From positions 1-11,695 of the forward strand of contig DASZZY010000089.1 of the NCBI GenBank assembly GCA_036260395.1: DNA of 11,695 nucleotides. Direction: 5' to 3'. Position 1 is the stretch's first letter, and every line of letters starts with the position of its first letter. Of this stretch, positions 1-6,163 are shown piece by piece. The position numbers and the translations under genes were made by a program. The notes beneath the pieces are model-generated. The model had not been told where the DNA came from. It ran no database searches and worked only from the letters and a program-made list of their open reading frames with translations. Source of the stretch: DASZZY01 sp036260395 (lineage in GTDB: Bacteria; Actinomycetota; UBA4738; CALAEC01).

Positions 1-19
1 CCGGCCCGCGGAGGGCCGG
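1..19 (-). terminator. Hairpin downstream of groL, possible terminator
   Basis: A perfect inverted repeat (CCGGCCC, 5-nt loop, GGGCCGG) begins 28 nt past the groL stop on the minus strand. This is where a terminator would be expected. The window edge hides whatever follows, so a U-tract cannot be confirmed. In such GC-rich DNA a 7-bp GC stem can also arise by chance. Confidence 0.35.
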
Positions 20-46
20 CCCGGCGCACATCCGCGGAGAGGGAGC

Positions 47-1666
47 CTAGAACTCGTCCATCCCGCCGCCGGGCATGGCGGGGGCCTTCTCCTTCTCCGG
101 CTTCTCGGCCACCAGGGCCTCGGTCGTGAGGAACAGCGCCGCGATCGACGCCGCGTTCTGAAGCGCGGAGCGGGTCACCTTCGTGGCGTCCACGATCCCG
201 GCCTTGAACATGTCCACGTAGTCGCCGTCCGCGGCGTTCAGGCCCCAGCCGGCGTCCAGGCCGCGGACCTTCTCCACGACCACGCCGCCCTCCAGGCCGG
301 CGTTCTCCGAGATCTGCTTCAGCGGCTCCTCCAGGGCCCGACGGACCAGCCGGGCGCCGGTGGCCTGGTCGCCGTCCAGGTCCATCTTGTCGAGGACCGG
401 CTGGGCGGAGAGCAGGGCCACCCCGCCGCCGGGGACGATGCCCTCCTCGACCGCGGCCTTGGTGGTCTGCACGGCGTCCTCGATGCGGTGCTTCTTCTCC
501 TTGAGCTCCACCTCGGTGGCCGCGCCGACCTTGATGACCGCCACGCCGCCGGCCAGCTTGGCCAAGCGCTCCTGGAGCTTCTCGCGGTCGTAGTCCGAGT
601 CGGTCTTCTCGATCTCGGCCTTGATCTGGTTGATGCGGCCCTTGATCTCGTCGTCCGACCCGGCGCCCTCGACGATCGTGGTCTCGTCCTTGGTGACCAC
701 GACCTTCCGGGCCCGGCCCAGCATGTCGAGCTGGGTGTTCTCGAGCTTCAGCCCGACCTCCTCGGAGATGACCTGGCCGCCGGTGAGGATGGCCATGTCC
801 TGGAGCATCGCCTTCCGCCGGTCGCCGAAGCCGGGGGCCTTCACCGCCACGGACTTGAACGTGCCGCGGATCTTGTTGACCACCAGCGTGGCCAGGGCCT
901 CGCCCTCCAGGTCCTCGGCGATGATCACCAGCGGCTTGCCCGACTGCATGACCTTCTCGAGCACCGGCAGGAGGTCCTTGACCGCCGAGATCTTCTGGTT
1001 GGCCAGCACGACGTAGGGGTCCTCGAGCACGGCCTCCATGCGCTCGGGGTCCGTGACGAAGTACGGCGAGATGTATCCCTTGTCGAACCGCATCCCCTCG
1101 ACCAGCTCGAGCTCCATGCCGAAGGTCTGCGACTCCTCGACGGTGATAACGCCGTCCTTGCCGACCTTGTCCATGGCCTCGGCGATCTGCTCGCCGATCT
1201 CGCTGTCGCCGGCCGAGATGGCCGCCACGTGGGCGATCTCGTCCTTGGTCTCGATCTCCTTGGCCTGGTTCTTGATGGCCTCGACGGCCGACTCCACGGC
1301 CTGCTCGATGCCGCGCTTGAGCGCCATGGGGTTGGCTCCCGCGGCCACGTTGCGGAGGCCCTCCTTGACCATGGCGTGGGCCAGGACGGTGGCCGTGGTG
1401 GTGCCGTCACCGGCCACGTCGTCGGTCTTCTTGGCGACCTCCTTGACCAGCTCGGCCCCGATCTTCTCCTCCGGGTCCTCGAGCTCGATCTCCTTGGCGA
1501 TGGATACGCCGTCGTTGGTGATCGTCGGGGCGCCCCACTTCTTCTCGAGCACCACGTTCCGACCCTTGGGGCCGAGCGTGATCCGGACCGCTCCGGCGAG
1601 CTGGTCCATCCCCCGCTCCAGGGCCCGGCGGGCGTCCTCGGTGAAGCTGATGATCTTCGCCGCCAT
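47..1666 (-). CDS. groL: Chaperonin GroEL (60 kDa, Hsp60)
   Basis: ATP-dependent folding chaperonin that forms the double-ring cage in the cytosol and works with GroES. The 539-residue length is normal for the family. Clear landmarks are the N-terminal LGPKGRNVVLE segment (31-41), the ATP-binding TNDG (50-53), the nucleotide-site GDGTTTATVLA (86-96) and the late EEGIVPGGGVALL segment. The C-terminus (MPGGGMDEF) is a short version of the usual Gly/Met-rich tail. The start is the ATG at 1664-1666, with AGGAGG at 1673-1678 six bases upstream. A CIRCE operator and a sigma70-type promoter lie just upstream, so HrcA repression and heat induction are expected. No groES is adjacent: the upstream neighbour is an unrelated secreted protein, as with the lone groEL2 copies of actinobacteria. 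Confidence 0.98.
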   Translation of the reverse strand: MAAKIISFTEDARRALERGMDQLAGAVRITLGPKGRNVVLEKKWGAPTITNDGVSIAKEIELEDPEEKIGAELVKEVAKKTDDVAGDGTTTATVLAHAMVKEGLRNVAAGANPMALKRGIEQAVESAVEAIKNQAKEIETKDEIAHVAAISAGDSEIGEQIAEAMDKVGKDGVITVEESQTFGMELELVEGMRFDKGYISPYFVTDPERMEAVLEDPYVVLANQKISAVKDLLPVLEKVMQSGKPLVIIAEDLEGEALATLVVNKIRGTFKSVAVKAPGFGDRRKAMLQDMAILTGGQVISEEVGLKLENTQLDMLGRARKVVVTKDETTIVEGAGSDDEIKGRINQIKAEIEKTDSDYDREKLQERLAKLAGGVAVIKVGAATEVELKEKKHRIEDAVQTTKAAVEEGIVPGGGVALLSAQPVLDKMDLDGDQATGARLVRRALEEPLKQISENAGLEGGVVVEKVRGLDAGWGLNAADGDYVDMFKAGIVDATKVTRSALQNAASIAALFLTTEALVAEKPEKEKAPAMPGGGMDEF

Positions 1667-1699
1667 GCGCTACCTCCTGTGAGACGTACGGTCGCTTTG

Positions 1700-1726
1700 C
1701 TAGCACTCACAGCCAGCGAGTGCTAA
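1700..1726 (-). promoter_or_regulatory. CIRCE operator (HrcA-binding site) of groL
   Basis: The canonical element is TTAGCACTC-N9-GAGTGCTAA. Here the plus strand reads CTAGCACTC, a 9-nt spacer, then GAGTGCTAA, so only the first base deviates. It lies between the promoter and the groL ribosome-binding site, around the predicted transcription start, which is the standard position. HrcA itself is not in the window. Confidence 0.95.
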
Positions 1727-1731
1727 CAAAG

Positions 1732-1760
1732 TATATAGCGAGGGCCCGCGGGGGGCGCAA
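1732..1760 (-). promoter_or_regulatory. groL promoter
   Basis: On the minus strand, TTGCGC (1755-1760) is followed after 17 nt by TATATA (1732-1737). CIRCE then begins 5 nt further on. The AT-rich -10 stands out from the surrounding GC-rich DNA. The promoter sits directly after the stop codon of the beta-helix gene, so groL is transcribed separately from that unit. Confidence 0.7.
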
Positions 1761-1773
1761 GGGGCGGAGGTGC

Positions 1774-3336
1774 CTACTCGGGCCGGGGCGGACGCTCCGT
1801 CCAGTCGCAGCCCGGCGGGTTGTGGTTCTCCTCCGTCCAGGTGGCGCAGCTGGCGAACATCGGGGTCCGCGACACGGGACTCATGATCGATGGGAAGTCG
1901 CAGGTCGGCAGCATCGGCGGGTCGCTGGTGACCTCCCCGCCGGGCGCGGCCTCGTTCGCCTCCCAGCAGTTCCCCTCGCCCTCGCCGTCCCACCAGAAGT
2001 CCACGCCGTTCGGCCGTACGTCGCCTGCGGGCGACATCCCCACCCTGTTTCCGAGGTAGCGGTTGAAGTGGGAGGTGTCGTACTGCTTGGCGGGGTCGTT
2101 CTCCTCGCGGAGGGCCGCCGGCGTCCACAACTGGAAGGCGCCGGCGCGCCAGTTGTTCCACATCCAGTTCCGCTCGATGGTGTTGGAGTTGCCACCGAGC
2201 AGCAGGAATCCGGTTCCGACGGGCGCCGGTAGCGTCGGGCACACCACGCCCTCGGGATAGAGCTTCCGGGCCTGCTCCCGGTTCTGACAGGTCCCGTCCT
2301 CCCAGTACTTGTTGTAGTCCTGGTTGTTCGAGTAGATCCAGTTCTTCCGGAAGGTCGCGTGGTCCTGGGGCAGGCCCGGGTGGCCCGGGAAGAGGCTGTC
2401 CACCGTGGCGCCCAGGGTGTTGTGGTGGAAGCGGTTGTGGTGCACGAGGAGGGAGTTCCCGGCGGTACCAGAGAGACCGATCAGGTTGTGGTGGGCGTTG
2501 CACCGCTTGATCTCGACCGCCGGACGCTCCCCGTGAAGGTCCGCGGCCGAGCCCGGATAGACCCCGCCGTCCCCGTTGCCGTAGGCCTCGCAATGCTTGT
2601 ACAGCCCGTGGTCCGAGGCGAACGTCAGGAACCCGTACTCGTCGTTCCACCGCCCGACCATGCGATCGATCACGAAGCCATCGGTCTCGATGACGTACAC
2701 CGAGTTGAACTCCGCGTTCTGGACCGTGAAGTTCCGGAAGTAGATCCCGTCCGCACGGTCCGCCCGGATGCCGTTCAGCTTGGCGAAGCCATTGTCGACG
2801 ACGACGTCCTCCGGGCCGTCCCCGGTGCCCTCGATCTGGAGGCGGCAGACGGGGAGGTCGCACTCGCGGTCGGGGTCATCGCTGTCGCCCATGATCGCGA
2901 TGAGGTTCTGGTTGTGAGGGCACCGCAGATGGTCCTCGTACGAGAGGATGCCTTCCTCGCCCAGGTCCGCGCAGTCGCCGGTGGGCGGCCCGGCGGTGGG
3001 GCCCTCCCGGTAGACGCCCGGAAGGATCAGGATCCGCGAGCCCTCCTCGGAGACCGCGTCGACGGCGGCCTGGATGTTCCGGTAGCCGTCCTCGCGGCAT
3101 TGCTCGAAGAGCGCCAGATTGCTGCGTTCCGCCGCCCCTCCGAGCCGGCGGATGCGAGCCAGCGTGGCGTCGTCCTTGCACACGAGCAGCGTCGGCCCGC
3201 CGGTGCGGTACCGCGGCACGCGTCCGGGCGGCTCCGGGAAGAAGCTCTCCCGCTCGGCGTGAGCCGAGGCCGGGTCCGGAAGGGCCACGAGGCCGGCCAG
3301 CAAGGCGGTGAGGAGGAGCGGTCGGTGCGGGCGCAT
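1774..3336 (-). CDS. Secreted right-handed parallel beta-helix protein
   Basis: A 520-residue exported protein. Residues 1-25 form a Sec signal peptide (basic start, Leu/Ala core, likely cleavage after ASA at 25). Residues 85-110 (RNIQAAVDAV...ILPGVY) match the usual opening of pectate-lyase-like beta-helices. Asn/His/Gly-rich rungs follow from about 145 to 435, for example LVHHNRFHHN near 297-306 and GGNSNTIERNWMWNN near 381-395. There are 14 cysteines, an even number that fits disulfides outside the cell. The fold is seen in polysaccharide lyases, epimerases and NosD-like proteins, but I cannot identify catalytic residues or a substrate. The ATG at 3334-3336 was chosen because it begins the signal peptide. 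It has no clear Shine-Dalgarno and lies 14 nt after the glycosyltransferase stop, suggesting coupled translation. The open frame continues upstream without meaning. Confidence 0.82.
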   Translation of the reverse strand: MRPHRPLLLTALLAGLVALPDPASAHAERESFFPEPPGRVPRYRTGGPTLLVCKDDATLARIRRLGGAAERSNLALFEQCREDGYRNIQAAVDAVSEEGSRILILPGVYREGPTAGPPTGDCADLGEEGILSYEDHLRCPHNQNLIAIMGDSDDPDRECDLPVCRLQIEGTGDGPEDVVVDNGFAKLNGIRADRADGIYFRNFTVQNAEFNSVYVIETDGFVIDRMVGRWNDEYGFLTFASDHGLYKHCEAYGNGDGGVYPGSAADLHGERPAVEIKRCNAHHNLIGLSGTAGNSLLVHHNRFHHNTLGATVDSLFPGHPGLPQDHATFRKNWIYSNNQDYNKYWEDGTCQNREQARKLYPEGVVCPTLPAPVGTGFLLLGGNSNTIERNWMWNNWRAGAFQLWTPAALREENDPAKQYDTSHFNRYLGNRVGMSPAGDVRPNGVDFWWDGEGEGNCWEANEAAPGGEVTSDPPMLPTCDFPSIMSPVSRTPMFASCATWTEENHNPPGCDWTERPPRPE

Positions 3337-3350
3337 GGGTACGGGCTTCG

Positions 3351-4286
3351 CTACGCGGAGGGGGATTCCCTTCCCGGCCGCCGGGCAAACCCGCGGGCGT
3401 AGCCGACCATCTTGGCCAGGTCGGTCACGGCCATCAGCGCGGGGACGGCGACAAGAGCGGCGACCCGGCTGCACGCGCGCGGCGGAAGGATCCGCATGGC
3501 CCGGCGCACCGGCCGCCAGGCGTAGCCGGTGCCGGCCGCCCCCGCGGCCACCAGCGGGGCGTGCCTGCGGGACGCCACGGCCACCGCCAGCGCGCCGTAG
3601 ACGCCGAAGCGGAGCAGGTGGCGCCACGGGTGCATCCCGGCCTCCGCGTCGCCCGCCGCGTACGCCGAGAACTGCCGCCAGTAGGCCCCCAGCGTCGGCC
3701 GGGGGCGGCGGTAGACCACGGCCCCCGGCGCCAGGCGCATCCGGACGCCGAGCGCCCTCCAGCGATTGTCCAGGTACATGTCCTCCCCGATCGCCAACCA
3801 CTCGGGGAAGCCGCCGGCGGCCTCGAACGCCTCGCGGCGGAAGGCCACCGAGCGGGCCGACGGCATGTACGTCGCCTCGCGGACCTCGTCCGGCTCCTTG
3901 ATCGAGATCGCCGCGGCGCACGCCTCGAAGAACGTCCTGGCCAGCGGCCGGTAGAGGCCCATGGAGACGTCGGCGCCGCCCTCCAGCGGCTCCAGGATCC
4001 GCTCCAGCCAGTCCGGGGCCAGCACGCAGTCGGCGTCGGTGCACGCGATGACCTCGTGGGTCGCGGCCCGGACGGCGACGTTGCGTCCCCGAGCGATGTT
4101 CGCCCCGGGCTCCTCGAGGAGCGTGATGTCGCCAGCGGCCCGGATCGCCTCGGGCGTGCCGTCGGTGGACCCGCCGTCCACGATCACCACCTCGTCCGGC
4201 CGACGGGTCTGGGCTCGGAGGGAGGTCAGGAACTCGCCGATGTCCGGGGCGGCGTCCTTGACCGTGGCGATCAGCGAGACCTTCAC
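3351..4286 (-). CDS. Family 2 glycosyltransferase, membrane-associated
   Basis: Predicted to transfer a sugar from a nucleotide donor at the inner face of the membrane. The GT-A fold is clear: MKVSLIATVKD start, DEVVIVDGGSTDGT (31-44), the DAD metal/nucleotide motif (84-86), an acceptor-side GED (167-169) and a YWRQF segment (202-206) at the place of the usual QxxRW-type motif. Hydrophobic stretches near 226-238, 244-255 and 275-290 suggest membrane contact. The length (311 aa) is ordinary. The GTG start at 4284-4286 overlaps the stop of the sulfotransferase by 4 nt (GTGA), so the two are translationally coupled. The frame stays open far upstream of this GTG, but that part is antisense-like shadow. 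Donor and acceptor are unknown. The neighbours suggest a sulfated or secreted glycoconjugate. Confidence 0.85.
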   Translation of the reverse strand: MKVSLIATVKDAAPDIGEFLTSLRAQTRRPDEVVIVDGGSTDGTPEAIRAAGDITLLEEPGANIARGRNVAVRAATHEVIACTDADCVLAPDWLERILEPLEGGADVSMGLYRPLARTFFEACAAAISIKEPDEVREATYMPSARSVAFRREAFEAAGGFPEWLAIGEDMYLDNRWRALGVRMRLAPGAVVYRRPRPTLGAYWRQFSAYAAGDAEAGMHPWRHLLRFGVYGALAVAVASRRHAPLVAAGAAGTGYAWRPVRRAMRILPPRACSRVAALVAVPALMAVTDLAKMVGYARGFARRPGRESPSA

Positions 4287-5212
4287 ACCGGCGCCCAGTC
4301 CGCCTCGGTGTAGAACGCCCGGGCCACGTCCTCGGTGCCAGCCCGGACCCGGGCCCGCTCTTCCTCGGTGAGCCGGGAGAGCCAGGTACGGGCCGCCGCC
4401 CGGCTGTCGCGCTTCACGCTGCGGTGCAGCCACCTGGGGACCTCGCCGCGGTTCCGCTCGCTGGAGAAGCGGGCCACGGCGTCCTCCATCCGCGGGTCCC
4501 ACGGCAGCGCCAGCCGGCCGGCCAGATCCCGGAACCCCTCGAGCGGCCGGGCCGCCAGCTCCTCGTACTTCACGAACGCCCAGTCGGGATGGCGCTCGCG
4601 GAACAGGGCGATGGCGTGGTGGATCCCGTTCCACATCAGGATGGCCTGGTCGATGATGTCCCGCTCCGAGCGCGCGAAGGCCCGGACCGCGTCCGCGTAG
4701 GGCGAGAGCAGGTCGCGCAGCAGGAGGGGCTGGTCGGCCCAGTTGCGGAAGTCGAACGCCCACCCCAGCCGCTTGAGGCTGCCGGCGAAGGCCGCCGGGT
4801 GGCGAACCATGACCACCACCCGGGCGCCGAACCGCCGGGCCAGCCACTCCGAGGAGAAGAGCGCGATGGGGTCCTTGAGGAGCGGCCGGTCGCCGCGGGC
4901 CCGGGCCACCAGCGAGCGGGGCCACTCGAGGGCCACCTGCCCGGCCTGGCGGGCGGTCCGCAGCCTCGGGACGTCCAGCCCGATCGGGTACCGCAGCGCT
5001 ACGACCCGCTCGAGGGCGGGAGCGTACGCCCGCTCGTTTCCGGAGGTGACGTACAGGTACCAGTGCGGGAGCCGCCCGCCGATCCAGCCCGGGGCCCGGC
5101 CCGGGTTGAACGGCTCGTGAACGTAGGTCAGGCCGGGCGCCCGGGCCAGGAGCTTCCCGACCCACGTGGTGCCCGAGCGGTGAGAGCCCGTCACCAGGAT
5201 GGGACCGGCCAC
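4283..5212 (-). CDS. Sulfotransferase family protein (PAPS-dependent)
   Basis: Likely transfers a sulfuryl group from PAPS to a sugar, lipid or other acceptor. With the start used here (309 aa) the PAPS 5'-phosphosulfate loop TGSHRSGTTW lies at residues 8-17, the usual distance from the N-terminus. HEPFNPG follows at 32-38, LLKDPIA at 111-117, and the 3'-phosphate motif RHPAAFAGSL at 137-146. I prefer the GTG at 5210-5212 over the GTG at 5264-5266. The extra 18 residues look unconserved, and a TATGAT box ends 6 nt before the inner GTG, so the longer start would lie upstream of the promoter. First gene of the sulfotransferase-glycosyltransferase-beta-helix unit. The acceptor cannot be predicted. 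Confidence 0.88.
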   Translation of the reverse strand: MAGPILVTGSHRSGTTWVGKLLARAPGLTYVHEPFNPGRAPGWIGGRLPHWYLYVTSGNERAYAPALERVVALRYPIGLDVPRLRTARQAGQVALEWPRSLVARARGDRPLLKDPIALFSSEWLARRFGARVVVMVRHPAAFAGSLKRLGWAFDFRNWADQPLLLRDLLSPYADAVRAFARSERDIIDQAILMWNGIHHAIALFRERHPDWAFVKYEELAARPLEGFRDLAGRLALPWDPRMEDAVARFSSERNRGEVPRWLHRSVKRDSRAAARTWLSRLTEEERARVRAGTEDVARAFYTEADWAPV

Positions 5213-5218
5213 CGGGGC

Positions 5219-5224
5219 ATCATA
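5219..5224 (-). promoter_or_regulatory. Candidate leaderless -10 box for the sulfotransferase unit
   Basis: TATGAT on the minus strand, then 6 nt, then the GTG start. Transcription would begin at or next to the start codon, giving a leaderless mRNA, which is common in actinobacteria. No good -35 is visible. A 6-bp inverted repeat (GCCGCC / GGCGGC, 5225-5242) lies immediately upstream. Confidence 0.5.
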
Positions 5225-5275
5225 GCCGCCCGCGGAGGCGGCTCCGGTCCTCGAACGTGTGTTCACCGAGGATGC

Positions 5276-5304
5276 TTGCCAAACGGGCCCGAAGGCCCCA
5301 CGAT
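5276..5304 (+). promoter_or_regulatory. Weak candidate promoter for the small DUF5679-like gene
   Basis: TTGCCA (5276-5281) is followed after 17 nt by CACGAT (5299-5304), a poor -10. If used, transcription would start close to 5311, directly in front of the 10-bp hairpin. The spacer contains a 5-bp GGGCC/GGCCC stem with a CGAA loop. Confidence 0.3.
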
Positions 5305-5312
5305 GTTGGGCG

Positions 5313-5337
5313 CAGGGCCGCTCAGGGAGCGGCCCTG
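5313..5337 (+). other. Perfect 10-bp hairpin in the leader of the small zinc-knuckle gene
   Basis: CAGGGCCGCT (5313-5322) pairs with AGCGGCCCTG (5328-5337) around a 5-nt loop, without mismatch. It ends 25 nt before the AAGGAGGT ribosome-binding site. No U-tract follows and no plus-strand gene ends here, so it is more likely a 5' mRNA stem or a protein-binding dyad than a terminator. Confidence 0.6.
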
Positions 5338-5375
5338 AAGCGTGTCGGGACCGAGGGGCGGGAAGGAGGTGACAG

Positions 5376-5531
5376 ATGGCTCAGTACGAGGCGTACTGCG
5401 TGAAGGACCGCGAGAAGGTCCAGTTCGAGGGCGAGGTCGTCACGCTCAAGAACGGCCGGAAGGCCGCCAAGGGCAAGTGCCCGAAGTGCGGAACGACCGT
5501 CATGCGGATCCTGGGCAAGGAGGCGGGCTGA
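5376..5531 (+). CDS. Small DUF5679-like metal-knuckle protein, 51 aa
   Basis: A short gene, easily missed under longer false frames. It begins MAQYEAYCVKDREKV and ends in a CPKC knuckle (Cys35, Cys38) followed by GTTVMRILGK. This pattern, with the central LKNGRKAAKG segment, fits the tiny actinobacterial DUF5679-type zinc-ribbon proteins, whose function is unknown to me. The start is secured by AAGGAGGT (5363-5370), five bases before the ATG. As I recall the family, many members have CxxC near the N-terminus. Here the second position is Asp11 (C8-V-K-D11), so a standard four-Cys site is incomplete. The gene stands alone between the divergent sulfotransferase unit and the convergent Rrf2 gene. 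The coding call is strong. The family name is from memory. Confidence 0.85.
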   Translation: MAQYEAYCVKDREKVQFEGEVVTLKNGRKAAKGKCPKCGTTVMRILGKEAG

Positions 5532-5532
5532 G

Positions 5533-5549
5533 CGCGCTGCGCTAGCGCG
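5533..5549. terminator. Hairpin between convergent genes, possible bidirectional terminator
   Basis: CGCGCT and AGCGCG form a perfect 6-bp stem with a 5-nt loop. It starts 2 nt after the stop of the small zinc-knuckle gene and covers the TAG stop of the Rrf2 gene (5542-5544) on the other strand. No U-tract is present on either side, so this is a weak call based on position. Confidence 0.35.
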
Positions 5550-6021
5550 ACGGCCCGGCGGGGTGGAGCAGGTCCTCCGCCGACCACACGGGGCTCGCTG
5601 GCGCGAGCGTCCGGTGCCGCCGCGCCAGGTCGGCGATCGTGGTCCGCTCGAACACACCGCGGACCGCGGCGTGCACGTCCCCCCACAGCTCCTGGAGGCC
5701 GCACCTGGAGTCCTGGAAGCAGGTGTGGTCGTCCGGGTTGATGCAGTACATCGGGTAGAACGCGCCCTCCACCGCGTCCACGACCTCCGCGACCCGGATC
5801 GCGGAGGCGCCCCTCGCCAGGCGGCATCCGCCGCCGGCCCCCCGGAACGACTCCACGAGGCCCGCACGGTGCAGCGTGGCCAGCTGCTGCTCCAGGAAGC
5901 GGAGCGGGATGTGCTGCGAGGCGGCGATGTCCTTCGCGGGGATGGGGCCCTGCCCCTGCCGGAGGGCCAGCTCGACCATCGACCGGAGCGCGTACTCCGT
6001 CTTCTGTGAGACCCTGAACAT
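5542..6021 (-). CDS. Rrf2 family transcriptional regulator, likely Fe-S sensor
   Basis: A 159-residue winged-helix regulator of the Rrf2 (IscR/NsrR/RirA) type. The N-terminus MFRVSQKTEYALRSMVELAL, the recognition region IPLRFLEQQLATLHRAGLV (38-56) and the GAGGGCRLAR wing (61-70) are typical. Cys93, Cys101 and Cys107 are spaced C-x7-C-x5-C. From memory this matches RirA (Cys91/99/105) rather than the x5/x5 spacing of IscR and NsrR, and it would ligate an Fe-S cluster. Cys66 in the wing is extra. The ATG at 6019-6021 was chosen over an in-frame start at 6117 because the family begins here, a GGGGA ribosome site lies 8 nt upstream, and a TTGACA promoter lies between the two starts. It diverges from a DUF4395-thioredoxin operon that it probably controls. 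The effector is unproven. Confidence 0.92.
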   Translation of the reverse strand: MFRVSQKTEYALRSMVELALRQGQGPIPAKDIAASQHIPLRFLEQQLATLHRAGLVESFRGAGGGCRLARGASAIRVAEVVDAVEGAFYPMYCINPDDHTCFQDSRCGLQELWGDVHAAVRGVFERTTIADLARRHRTLAPASPVWSAEDLLHPAGPSR

Positions 6022-6068
6022 CCTCGTTCTCCCCGGGGCCCACGCTCGGGCCCCCGGACGTCGGTAGC

Positions 6069-6098
6069 AGCGTAGGAGCCGCCCGAACGCCCTGTCAA
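6069..6098 (-). promoter_or_regulatory. Promoter of the Rrf2 regulator gene
   Basis: A perfect TTGACA (6093-6098, minus strand) is followed after 18 nt by TACGCT (6069-6074), which fits TAnnnT. The predicted start near 6062 gives a leader of about 40 nt before the ATG at 6021. Confidence 0.65.
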
Positions 6099-6103
6099 CG
6101 ACC

Positions 6104-6133
6104 TTGCCGGGAATCATACCTGATGGGTAGGAT
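6104..6133 (+). promoter_or_regulatory. Promoter of the DUF4395-thioredoxin operon
   Basis: TTGCCG (6104-6109) is followed after 18 nt by TAGGAT (6128-6133). Transcription would begin near 6140, leaving about 24 nt before the GTG start, including the AAGGAGG ribosome site (6152-6158). The -10 box forms part of the right arm of a dyad. Confidence 0.6.
6113..6133. promoter_or_regulatory. Candidate Rrf2 operator dyad over the -10 box
   Basis: ATCATACC (6113-6120), a 5-nt centre, then GGTAGGAT (6126-6133): the arms match at 7 of 8 positions. The dyad covers the -10 hexamer and part of the spacer of the plus-strand promoter. It lies 15 bp upstream of the -35 of the Rrf2 gene. The geometry suits repression of the thioredoxin operon. 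Binding by this Rrf2 protein is inferred from position only. Confidence 0.5.
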
Positions 6134-6163
6134 TTGTGGCACCAGGCGTCGAAGGAGGAAGCC

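Noticed and set aside
488..1726. 412-residue open frame on the plus strand opposite groL
   Set aside because: Leu/Asp/Gly-rich translation produced by the third-position GC bias of groL on the other strand. No ribosome site and no recognisable domain.
2359..3402. 347-residue open frame on the plus strand opposite the beta-helix gene
   Set aside because: Val/Asp/Arg-rich shadow. The minus-strand frame has a signal peptide and a clear fold.
3337..4044. N-terminal extension of the beta-helix frame
   Set aside because: The extension overlaps the glycosyltransferase in another frame and lacks any motif. The signal peptide begins at 3336.
4287..5165. N-terminal extension of the glycosyltransferase frame
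   Set aside because: It lies inside the sulfotransferase gene in another frame. The GT-A fold starts exactly at the GTG at 4286.
5342..5545. 67-residue plus-strand frame over the small zinc-knuckle gene
   Set aside because: It is a +1-type shadow. The 51-residue frame has AAGGAGGT at the right distance and a CPKC knuckle.
6022..6117. Longer start of the Rrf2 gene
   Set aside because: The added 32 residues are not family-like, and the TTGACA/TACGCT promoter lies inside this stretch.
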